The notes under the pieces: model-generated
Told to the model about the DNA's origin: nothing
What the model saw: only the letters and a program-made list of their open reading frames with translations
Database searches by the model: none
Program-made: the position numbers and the translations under genes
Shown here: piece by piece, positions 1-5,559 of the stretch
How the letters are laid out: each line of letters begins with the position of its first letter
How positions within the stretch are numbered: position 1 is the stretch's first letter
Origin: Anaerolineales bacterium UBA5069
GTDB lineage: Bacteria; Chloroflexota; Anaerolineae; Caldilineales; Caldilineaceae
NCBI GenBank assembly: GCA_002415895.1
Contig: DIAV01000355.1
Location: 9,217 to 14,775 of the forward strand
Direction of reading: 5' to 3'
Length of the DNA: 5,559 bases

Positions 1-942
1 ATTCGCCGCGGGCTGGGGCTGGCGATTGCCATGCACGGCACGGGCATTGCCGGGTTGGATATGGGCGCGGCCAGCATCAAGCTCAACGATGACGGCTCAT
101 TCAACCTGCTGGTGGGCGCAACCGACCTGGGCACGGGCTCCGACACAGTCCTGGCGCAAATTGCCGCCGAGACGCTGGGCGTTACCCTTGATGAAGTCAT
201 TGTCTACAGCAGTGATACGGACTTCACCCCCTTCGATACAGGCGCCTACGCCTCCAGCACCACCTATATCAGCGGCGGCGCCGTGATGAAAGCCGCCGAG
301 GACGTGCAGCGGCAGATCATCGAACATGCCGCCAGGCACCTCATCACGGGCATCCCTGCCGAACGAATGTGGCTTGAAAATGGTTGCGTCAAAGCGCCGG
401 ATGGCCGCAGTGTGACACTGGCCACAATCGCGCTCCACAGCACCCACCAGGTGGAGCAGCACCAGATTATGGCCACAGCCAGCCACATGTCCTACGTGAG
501 CCCGCCCCCCTTCGCAGCGCAATTCGCGGAGGTAGAGGTGGACACCGAAACGGGGCAGGTCACCTGCACGAAGCTGGTCATGGCCGTGGATTGCGGCATT
601 GCCATCAACCCGATTACCGCTGCGGGGCAGGTGGAGGGGGGCATGCTGCAGGCGCTGGGCTATGCGCTCTGCGAGGAGATGGTCTACGACGAAGCGGGCC
701 ACATGCTCAACCCGCGCATTGGCCCCTACCGCATCTATGCGGCGGACGAATCGCCCGAACTGAAATCTATCCTCGTACAAACCTACGAACCCACGGGACC
801 CTTTGGTGCAAAGGCCGTTGCCGAGATTCCCATGGATGGTGTCGCGCCCGCCGTGGCCAACGCGATCTATCACGCCACGCACTTGCGCCTGCGCGAAATT
901 CCCTTTACGCCCGAGCGTGTGTGGCGCGCGCTGAAGAGCTGA
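1..942 (+). CDS. Xanthine dehydrogenase-family molybdopterin-binding subunit, C-terminal part (5' end outside window)
   Basis: This is the C-terminal 313 residues of a large molybdenum hydroxylase subunit. The frame is open from base 1, so the start lies upstream; family members are usually about 750-780 residues, so roughly the N-terminal 450 are missing. Motifs seen, numbered from base 1: a [17 protein letters not shown] cofactor-region motif near residues 41-57, [15 protein letters not shown] near 81-95, CGIAINP near 198-204 followed by GQVEGG near 209-214, and GAKAVAE near 269-275. The Glu of that last motif (codon 823-825) matches the conserved catalytic glutamate of the family. Such enzymes hydroxylate purines, N-heterocycles or aldehydes at a molybdenum-pterin centre, passing electrons to FeS and FAD partners that would be encoded nearby, outside this window. 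Substrate cannot be read from this part. The TGA stop is at 940-942 and the next gene starts 58 bases later, which suggests co-transcription. The family call is firm; xanthine as substrate is not established. Confidence 0.95.
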   Translation: MRRGLGLAIAMHGTGIAGLDMGAASIKLNDDGSFNLLVGATDLGTGSDTVLAQIAAETLGVTLDEVIVYSSDTDFTPFDTGAYASSTTYISGGAVMKAAEDVQRQIIEHAARHLITGIPAERMWLENGCVKAPDGRSVTLATIALHSTHQVEQHQIMATASHMSYVSPPPFAAQFAEVEVDTETGQVTCTKLVMAVDCGIAINPITAAGQVEGGMLQALGYALCEEMVYDEAGHMLNPRIGPYRIYAADESPELKSILVQTYEPTGPFGAKAVAEIPMDGVAPAVANAIYHATHLRLREIPFTPERVWRALKS

Positions 943-988
943 ACTTTATGACGCCAGCCCCACCAGGACAGCAGGGCGCAATGATCAT

Positions 989-992
989 GGAG
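989..992 (+). promoter_or_regulatory. Ribosome binding site of the epimerase gene
   Basis: GGAG at 989-992 lies 8 bases before the ATG at 1001. It supports that start, which also places the Rossmann motif immediately at the N-terminus as expected for the family. Confidence 0.65.
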
Positions 993-1000
993 CAAAACTG

Positions 1001-1948
1001 ATGTCCCGAATTCTAGTCACCGGCGCGGCCGGATTCATTGGCTCGCACCTCTGTGCGGCGCTGCTGGCCGACGGCCATGCTGTTGTTGGCCTTGACGCGT
1101 TTATCCCCTACTACCCGCGCCCCCTCAAGGAGCGCAACCTGGCGCCGCTGCAGGTGCGGCCAGGCTTCACCTTTGTTGAGGCCGATTTGCGCACAGATCA
1201 CCTTGAGCCACTGCTCGAGGGCGCGGACGCAGTGGTGCACCTTGCCGCCATGGCCGGGCTGGTGCGCTCATGGCAGGAGTTCGATAGCTACATGACCTGC
1301 AACGTGCTGGCCACGCAACGGCTGCTGGCGGCAACCGCTGCGCACAGCGGCGCCGGCAGCCCGCACTTTGTGCACGCGTCAACCTCGTCGGTCTACGGGC
1401 GTTTTGCCACAGGCGACGAAAGCGCACCCCTCGAACCCATTTCGCCCTACGGCATTACCAAGCTGGCTGCCGAAAAGCTCGTACTCGCCTATGGGCAGCA
1501 GTTCGGCCTGCGCGCCACAGTGCTGCGCCTCTTTTCCGTGTACGGCCCGCACCAGCGCCCGGATATGGGCTATAACGTGTTCATTCGCAAACTGCTCGCA
1601 GGCGAAACAATAACGGTTGATGGTGATGGCACGGACAGCCGCAGCAACACCTACGTGCTCGACTGCGTCGACGGCATCCGCCGTGCCCTGGCCACACCCG
1701 AAGCAAGCGTGGGCCAGATCTTCAACCTGGGCGGCGGCGAAGAAGTGAATGTCATCCAGGTGCTGGAGATGCTGGAGGAACTCACAGGGGAAACGGCGCA
1801 CATTGTCCACGGGCCGCCGCGTGCCGGCGACCAGCGCCGCACCGTGGCGGACATAGCTAAGGCGCGCACAGCGCTTGGCTATGCGCCTCAAACAAGCGTG
1901 CGCGACGGCCTGCGCGCGCAGGTGGAATGGCAGCGCACTACCCAATAG
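1001..1948 (+). CDS. NAD-dependent epimerase/dehydratase (extended SDR, UDP-glucose 4-epimerase-like)
   Basis: A complete 315-residue protein of the extended short-chain dehydrogenase/reductase family, which acts on nucleotide sugars in the cytoplasm. The N-terminal Rossmann fold shows TGAAGFIGS with the three glycines of GxxGxxG at 8, 11 and 14, and Asp32 at the end of the second strand, typical of NAD preference. ADLRT (61-65) and VVHLAAMAG (78-86) are further cofactor-site motifs. Catalytic residues are in STSSVYG (127-133) and the YxxxK pair Tyr150/Lys154. [16 protein letters not shown] (175-190) and [13 protein letters not shown] (213-225) form the substrate side, and [18 protein letters not shown] (271-288) is the usual C-terminal substrate-binding stretch. 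Length fits the family (about 310-340). The start is supported by GGAG upstream and overlaps the stop of an 18-codon reading frame (TGATG). UDP-glucose, UDP-glucuronate or another sugar nucleotide could be the substrate; the sequence does not decide. Its place behind a molybdoenzyme gene does not clarify its role. Confidence 0.93.
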   Translation: MSRILVTGAAGFIGSHLCAALLADGHAVVGLDAFIPYYPRPLKERNLAPLQVRPGFTFVEADLRTDHLEPLLEGADAVVHLAAMAGLVRSWQEFDSYMTCNVLATQRLLAATAAHSGAGSPHFVHASTSSVYGRFATGDESAPLEPISPYGITKLAAEKLVLAYGQQFGLRATVLRLFSVYGPHQRPDMGYNVFIRKLLAGETITVDGDGTDSRSNTYVLDCVDGIRRALATPEASVGQIFNLGGGEEVNVIQVLEMLEELTGETAHIVHGPPRAGDQRRTVADIAKARTALGYAPQTSVRDGLRAQVEWQRTTQ

Positions 1949-1990
1949 CTGCGGTGCGCGTGCACAGACAAAGCGAACAGCAGTCTGTAT

Positions 1991-2024
1991 GAAGCGAGGT
2001 TTCCGCGATTGGAAACCTCGCTTC
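1991..2024 (+). terminator. Perfect 14-bp hairpin after the epimerase gene, likely terminator without T-tract (repeat family copy 1)
   Basis: Arm GAAGCGAGGTTTCC (1991-2004), 6-base loop GCGATT (2005-2010), and the exact complementary arm GGAAACCTCGCTTC (2011-2024). A T-G pair at 1990/2025 could extend it in + strand RNA. It starts 43 bases after the epimerase stop, where a terminator is expected, but is followed by GCTATATCC rather than a run of T. A weaker 6-bp stem, ACAGAC (1964-1969) with GTCTGT (1983-1988), sits directly upstream. A clearly related hairpin lies at 3134-3167. It may instead be a dispersed palindromic repeat or an RNA-stabilising 3' end. Confidence 0.65.
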
Positions 2025-2089
2025 GCTATATCCACATCAAACAAACCACGGTGTTTTCCATCACGTTTTTGCATAAATCGGCGCGTGTC

Positions 2090-2118
2090 TTGAAGTGCAC
2101 TTTGGTTCATGGTAAGGT
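2090..2118 (+). promoter_or_regulatory. Possible promoter of the cytochrome c gene
   Basis: TTGAAG (2090-2095) matches the -35 consensus at four of six positions. After 17 bases comes TAAGGT (2113-2118), a poor -10 with only three matches but preceded by TGG, an extended -10 arrangement. It would give a leader of about 90-95 bases before the ATG at 2219. It lies in the only long gap of the window, downstream of the hairpin at 1991-2024, where a promoter for the cytochrome gene is needed. The match is weak and other placements in this AT-richer stretch are possible. Confidence 0.3.
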
Positions 2119-2203
2119 GTCGCATGTTTGCGTCCTGAACGAACGGACATCTTGTCCACCTCCCCGCCCGGCGCACACTTCTTCTGCCACGTGTACATTC
2201 AAC

Positions 2204-2210
2204 AAGGAGA
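2204..2210 (+). promoter_or_regulatory. Strong ribosome binding site of the cytochrome c gene
   Basis: AAGGAGA at 2204-2210 is a near-ideal Shine-Dalgarno sequence 8 bases before the ATG at 2219. It decides the start: the same frame is open back to about 2009, but that upstream part runs through the hairpin and leader and encodes no plausible signal sequence. Confidence 0.8.
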
Positions 2211-2218
2211 AGCTGTCT

Positions 2219-3106
2219 ATGCGCGTACTCAGGTGGATTGGCATTGTGCTTGGCGCACTTTTGCTCGTCGCCCTCATTGCGGCGGGTACAGTCTATATCA
2301 TGGGCGGGCGGGCACTCGCCAGCACCACGACGGCAGCGCCCACCCGCACACTCACCGTGCCGACGGACGCAGCAGCCGTCGCACGCGGCAAGCATCTTGT
2401 GAATCATGTGAATCTCTGCGTCGATTGCCATGGTGACAATCTCGAAGGCACGGTCTTTATCGACGACCCGCAATTGGGCGTCATTCCCGCGCCCAATCTC
2501 ACAGCAGGCAAGGGAGGCGTTGGCGGTCCCGAAATGACCGACGCCAAGTGGATCAACGCCATCACAGGTGGCGTGGGTCATGATGGCCGCAAGCTTCTCA
2601 TCATGCCTGTGAAGCACTACCACGGCATGACAGATGCAGACCTGGGCGCCGTCATCGCCTACCTGAAGCAGGCGCCGCCGCAGGACAACGAGTTGGCCCC
2701 CCGCAAGGGAGGACCGCTGGGCCGCGTTCTCGTCGCGCTCGGCATGATTCCGCTAGAGTCCGACGTGGCGGCCACGCTACCCGCGCCTGTTGACATTGCG
2801 CCCGCGGTCAATGCCGACTACGGCGCCTACCTCGTCGAGATTGGCGGCTGCAAAGGCTGCCACAGTGATAACCTGGCGGGCGGCACCGACCCCAACGGGC
2901 CGCACGGGCCCAATATCACCTCGACGCTGGTGGGCGCATGGAGTGAAGATCAGTTCGTCAACTTCATCCGCACAGGCACGCTGCCCAGCGGCGGCAACGT
3001 CTCGGATGAAATGCCGTGGAAGAAGTACGCAGGCATGGACGATATGGAGATACGGGCCATCTTTGCGTATCTGCAAACAACAGAGGCGCTGCCAAACAAC
3101 CCCTGA
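2219..3106 (+). CDS. Membrane-anchored diheme cytochrome c
   Basis: A complete 295-residue c-type cytochrome that transfers electrons on the outer face of the cytoplasmic membrane. Residues 1-30 start MRVLRW and continue as one hydrophobic helix (about 7-28), serving as export signal and probably as an uncleaved anchor; there is no lipobox Cys. Two cytochrome c domains follow, each with a CxxCH heme-attachment site: CVDCH at 67-71 and CKGCH at 211-215. Likely axial Met ligands are Met129 in LLIMP and Met265 in DEMPW, by position in the domain. ADLGAVIAYLKQAPP (140-154) and MEIRAIFAYLQ (276-286) are the C-terminal helices that close each domain. The protein resembles the diheme cytochrome c subunits linked to dehydrogenases, and similar stand-alone anchored cytochromes. 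It stands alone between two hairpins with its own strong ribosome binding site, so it is probably its own transcription unit. The redox partner is unknown; the molybdoenzyme at 1-942 is one candidate only by proximity. Confidence 0.94.
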   Translation: MRVLRWIGIVLGALLLVALIAAGTVYIMGGRALASTTTAAPTRTLTVPTDAAAVARGKHLVNHVNLCVDCHGDNLEGTVFIDDPQLGVIPAPNLTAGKGGVGGPEMTDAKWINAITGGVGHDGRKLLIMPVKHYHGMTDADLGAVIAYLKQAPPQDNELAPRKGGPLGRVLVALGMIPLESDVAATLPAPVDIAPAVNADYGAYLVEIGGCKGCHSDNLAGGTDPNGPHGPNITSTLVGAWSEDQFVNFIRTGTLPSGGNVSDEMPWKKYAGMDDMEIRAIFAYLQTTEALPNNP

Positions 3107-3133
3107 CGCATTGCCAGTCGTGCGCACGTGATT

Positions 3134-3167
3134 GCAGCGAGGCTTCCGATTCTGGAAGCCTCGCTGC
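3134..3167 (+). terminator. Perfect 14-bp hairpin after the cytochrome gene, likely terminator without T-tract (repeat family copy 2)
   Basis: Arm GCAGCGAGGCTTCC (3134-3147), 6-base loop GATTCT (3148-3153), and the exact complementary arm GGAAGCCTCGCTGC (3154-3167). As in copy 1, a T-G pair (3133/3168) can extend the base. It starts 28 bases after the cytochrome stop. GTTTGCG follows, so there is only a minimal T run. Compared with the hairpin at 1991-2024, arm positions 2 and 10 differ and both opposite bases change to keep pairing. Its role is probably termination; a mobile palindromic repeat is the alternative. Confidence 0.67.
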
Positions 3168-3214
3168 GTTTGCGCCGCCATGAACAATTGATGATTGCGC
3201 GTCGTTGCATTTGC

Positions 3215-3994
3215 ATGGAAAGCAACGAACACTCTCCCAGAGATCCCTTGCCCACAGAACCAGACACTGCCGACGAAGCGGGAGCGGTAGCCGCAGTGGA
3301 TGCGGCGCAAGTGGCACGCGCGCCCGACGATGCAATGGCCGCCAATCTTGAGGGCAAGCCCATTGTCACTGCGGTGCGCGGCTTTGGCCCCTTGTATCAG
3401 CGCCGCTATCAGGTGCGACTGCCGGGCCTGCGCGAATCGCCGCAGGAGGTGATGATTATCTGGAAGCAACACTTTCCAGCCTTCCAGCCGCCGGACAATC
3501 GCTTCTATCCGTCACCCAAGGGCGTCAAGCCGGGCGAGGTCGTCTTTGTGGATTCCAGTTTGGTTGAAGCGCCCGGTATGCGCGCGATGACCGAAATGGC
3601 GAGCGGCGTCATGATCACGGATGTCGATGATCTCTCGTTTACAGTGATGACGCCCAAGGGCTTCCCAGTGGCGGGGTCGAATACCTTTAGCGTCTTGACG
3701 GAACGGGGTGCTGTGGTCGCGCAGGTGCTGGGGCTGGAGCGCACGAGTGATCCGCTTTATGAATTCGGCTATCGGTATCTGGGTGGCGAGGCAAAACAGG
3801 ACGCCACGTGGGTTTACGTGTTGCGTTCGCTGGCCGCGCATTTTGGCATGACAGCAGACGTCACAATCGAGGTCACGTGCCTTGACAGGGCCATCCAGTG
3901 GCGCAATGCTGCCAACATACGCCATAATGCAGTCATAGGCACTGTGGTGCATAGAATAACTGCACCCCTGCGCGGCACTTTTGGCGGCACGTAG
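3215..3994 (+). CDS. Protein of unknown function (weak DUF1990/SRPBCC-like resemblance)
   Basis: I do not recognise this gene with confidence. From the ATG at 3215 it is 259 residues. Residues 1-45 are rich in Asp, Glu, Ala and Pro and probably disordered. A folded domain seems to run from about 50 (PIVTAVRGFGPLYQRRY) to about 250. Notable stretches are IIWKQHFPAFQPP (81-93), GVKPGEVVFVDSS (103-115), and FTVMTPKGFPVAGSNTFSV (142-160). That last one recalls the TxxGHPxxGxxxF pattern of DUF1990, a family assigned to the SRPBCC-like lipid-binding fold; this is suggestive only. There is no signal peptide, membrane helix or obvious catalytic motif, so it is probably cytoplasmic. The start is uncertain. 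The frame is open from a GTG at 3128, which would translate the hairpin; ATG 3191 and ATG 3215 are both possible and neither has a clear Shine-Dalgarno. I prefer 3215 because it follows the hairpin and gives a soluble acidic N-terminus. The FAD oxidoreductase gene follows 72 bases later in the same frame, so the two may be co-transcribed. Confidence 0.75.
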   Translation: MESNEHSPRDPLPTEPDTADEAGAVAAVDAAQVARAPDDAMAANLEGKPIVTAVRGFGPLYQRRYQVRLPGLRESPQEVMIIWKQHFPAFQPPDNRFYPSPKGVKPGEVVFVDSSLVEAPGMRAMTEMASGVMITDVDDLSFTVMTPKGFPVAGSNTFSVLTERGAVVAQVLGLERTSDPLYEFGYRYLGGEAKQDATWVYVLRSLAAHFGMTADVTIEVTCLDRAIQWRNAANIRHNAVIGTVVHRITAPLRGTFGGT

Positions 3995-4066
3995 CGGCTT
4001 GAAGCTGCCAGAAGAATCACCCCGCGGCGCCCCGCCTTTCACCCAGAGTATGAGAATCCGCCTGCC

Positions 4067-5559
4067 ATGATGCACGGTTCAGCCATGCGGCCCACCGGCG
4101 CCGCCAGGCGCTTTGATACGACCTACGACGCCGTTATTGTCGGCTCCGGCCCCAACGGCCTTGCCGCCGCGCTGACCATGGCCCAGGCCGGGCTGCGCGT
4201 GCTGGTGGTGGAGGCGCGCGCCACATTGGGCGGCGGCACGCGCACGGCCGAATTGACACTGCCGGGTTTTCGCCACGACATCTGCTCCGCTGTCCACCCG
4301 CTGGGCGTTGCATCGCCCTTTTTGCGCTCGCTGCCGCTGGCCGAGCATGGCGTGCAGTGGATTACGCCGCCGATCTCTGCGGTGCACCCACTGGATGACG
4401 AGCCGGCCGCCGCCATCTATCGATCCTTTGAGGAGACGATTGCGCAATTGGAAGGCGACGGCCCCGCCTATCGGCGCATGTTGGGGCCAATGGTGGACAA
4501 CTGGGAGTCGCTGATTGCCGAGTTCCTTGCACCCCTCCACTTTCCGCGCAAGCCGTATCAGTATGCACGCTTTGGCGCCGTGGGCGGGCTACCTGCCACA
4601 TGGGCGGGCAAGCTGCTCTTTCACACAGTGCGCGGCCGCGCCGCCTTTGCGGGCATGGCGGGCCACGCCATTCTCCCTCTGGAGCGCGCGCCCAGCGCCG
4701 CGTTTGGCCTCATGCTCAGCATGTTGGCGAACACAGTGGGCTGGCCTGTGGCGTGCGGCGGCAGCCAGGCCATTGCCGACGCCCTCGTCTCCATGATTCG
4801 CGCACTGGGTGGTGAGTTTTGCACGGACTGGGAAGTCACGGACATTGCCGACCTGCCACCGGCACGCGTCATCCTGCTGGATGTGACGCCGCGCCAAATA
4901 TTGACGATTGCGCGTGACAGACTCTCGCCCCGCTACCAGCGCGCGCTCAGCCGTTTCCGCTATAACCCTGGCGTTTTCAAGGTGGATTGGGCGCTGAGCG
5001 CGCCCATTCCGTGGCGCGACCCCGTTTGCCGCGAGACGGCCACGCTGCACCTGGGCGGGACTTTGGACGAAATCGCTGCATCGGAAGCCGCTGTCTGGCG
5101 CGGCGAAATCCCCGCACGCCCCTACGTGTTGCTCGCCCAGCCCACGCTCTTTGATCCAACGCGCGCGCCGGCCGGCAAGCACATTGCCTGGGGCTACTGC
5201 CACGTGCCCAATGGCAGCACCGTGGACATGACACGCGCGATTGAAGCGCAAATTGAGCGTTTTGCACCGGGCTTTGGCGAGACCATTCTGGCGCGCCACA
5301 CCTACAACACTGCAGAGATGCAGGCGCATAACCCCAACTACATTGGCGGCGATATCAACGGCGGCGTGCAGGATCTGCTCCAGCAATTCATGCGCCCGGT
5401 GCCCACGCTCAACCCTTACCGCACCCCCACGCCGGGACTCTATATCTGCTCGTCCTCCACACCGCCGGGCGGCGGCGTCCACGGCATGTGCGGCTACTAT
5501 GCAGCGCAGTCGGCGCTGGAGGGCCTAGGGGTGCAAATGCCCCAGGCAGAACGGGCAAG
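4067..5559 (+). CDS. Phytoene desaturase-like FAD-dependent oxidoreductase (3' end outside window)
   Basis: A FAD-dependent amine-oxidase/phytoene-desaturase-type protein, 497 codons visible with no stop before the window ends. The dinucleotide-binding motif is [16 protein letters not shown] (21-36), with GSGPNG at 26-31, and Glu49 in LVVEA binds the adenosine ribose. GGGTRT (55-60) continues the FAD site. The C-terminal FAD motif is [19 protein letters not shown] (458-476), followed by a short helix [12 protein letters not shown]. Because this motif normally lies close to the C-terminus, probably only a few tens of residues are missing. The sequence is closer to the broad NAD(P)/FAD oxidoreductases related to PYROXD2 than to a proven carotenoid desaturase, and no other carotenoid gene is visible, so the substrate is open. 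The start could be ATG 4067, 4070 or 4085; none has a good Shine-Dalgarno, and all precede the FAD motif. A TAG at 3992-3994 bounds the frame upstream. It may be co-transcribed with the preceding unknown gene, since no strong hairpin separates them. Confidence 0.92.
   Translation, partial: MMHGSAMRPTGAARRFDTTYDAVIVGSGPNGLAAALTMAQAGLRVLVVEARATLGGGTRTAELTLPGFRHDICSAVHPLGVASPFLRSLPLAEHGVQWITPPISAVHPLDDEPAAAIYRSFEETIAQLEGDGPAYRRMLGPMVDNWESLIAEFLAPLHFPRKPYQYARFGAVGGLPATWAGKLLFHTVRGRAAFAGMAGHAILPLERAPSAAFGLMLSMLANTVGWPVACGGSQAIADALVSMIRALGGEFCTDWEVTDIADLPPARVILLDVTPRQILTIARDRLSPRYQRALSRFRYNPGVFKVDWALSAPIPWRDPVCRETATLHLGGTLDEIAASEAAVWRGEIPARPYVLLAQPTLFDPTRAPAGKHIAWGYCHVPNGSTVDMTRAIEAQIERFAPGFGETILARHTYNTAEMQAHNPNYIGGDINGGVQDLLQQFMRPVPTLNPYRTPTPGLYICSSSTPPGGGVHGMCGYYAAQSALEGLGVQMPQAERA

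Noticed and set aside
97..882. Long open frame on the - strand (261 codons)
   Set aside because: It is antisense to the molybdoenzyme coding region and shows no domain, consistent with codon-bias shadowing.
2145..2157. Small stem GGACA-TCT-TGTCC in the cytochrome leader, with a competing GTCC at 2132-2135
   Set aside because: Two mutually exclusive 4-5 bp helices are easily found by chance; no riboswitch core or conserved element is visible.
2009..2218. In-frame upstream extension of the cytochrome gene
   Set aside because: It would translate half of the hairpin and the leader and bury the signal anchor inside the protein; the strong AAGGAGA fixes the start at 2219.
1379..2623. Long open frame on the - strand (414 codons)
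   Set aside because: It runs antisense across the epimerase, the first hairpin, the intergenic region and the cytochrome start. Its product is rich in Arg, His, Cys and Ala with no recognisable motif, as expected of a shadow frame in GC-rich DNA.
4026..4036. Short GGCG-CCC-CGCC stem followed by TTTC between the unknown gene and the FAD oxidoreductase
   Set aside because: A 4-bp stem in very GC-rich sequence is too weak to call a terminator and does not resemble the two strong hairpins.
4589..5482. Long open frame on the - strand (297 codons)
   Set aside because: It lies wholly antisense to the FAD oxidoreductase, whose frame carries clear family motifs; the antisense product has shadow-like composition.

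Overview
The window is GC-rich bacterial DNA with all recognisable genes on the + strand. It carries five protein genes, two of them cut by the window edges. I see no RNA gene, CRISPR array, insertion sequence or phage feature. The lineage cannot be proved from this sequence. The style of the molybdoenzyme, the membrane-anchored diheme cytochrome c and the GCGAGG-type intergenic palindromes would fit a Chloroflexota (Anaerolineae-like) genome, but that is an inference from remembered family resemblance, not a search result.

Layout: (1) 1-942, the C-terminal part of a xanthine dehydrogenase-family molybdopterin subunit. (2) 1001-1948, a complete extended-SDR NAD-dependent sugar-nucleotide epimerase/dehydratase, 58 bases downstream and probably in the same transcript. 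(3) 1949-2218, an intergenic region with a perfect 14-bp hairpin, a possible promoter and a strong ribosome binding site. (4) 2219-3106, a membrane-anchored diheme cytochrome c. (5) 3107-3214, a short gap with a second hairpin of the same family. (6) about 3215-3994, a conserved-looking protein of unknown function with a faint DUF1990/SRPBCC resemblance. (7) 4067 to the window end, a nearly complete phytoene-desaturase-like FAD oxidoreductase.

The genes do not form one obvious pathway. Three of the five are redox proteins (molybdoenzyme, cytochrome c, FAD oxidoreductase). The two hairpins divide the window into three blocks: molybdoenzyme plus epimerase, cytochrome alone, and unknown protein plus FAD oxidoreductase. 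The cytochrome could in principle accept electrons from an oxidoreductase, but nothing here shows that it does.

The most interesting non-coding signal is the pair of hairpins. They share their arm sequence, differ at two arm positions that both change in a compensatory way, and each lies shortly after a stop codon without a clear T-tract. They look like members of a dispersed, structure-conserved terminator or repeat family. I found no convincing new multi-gene system.
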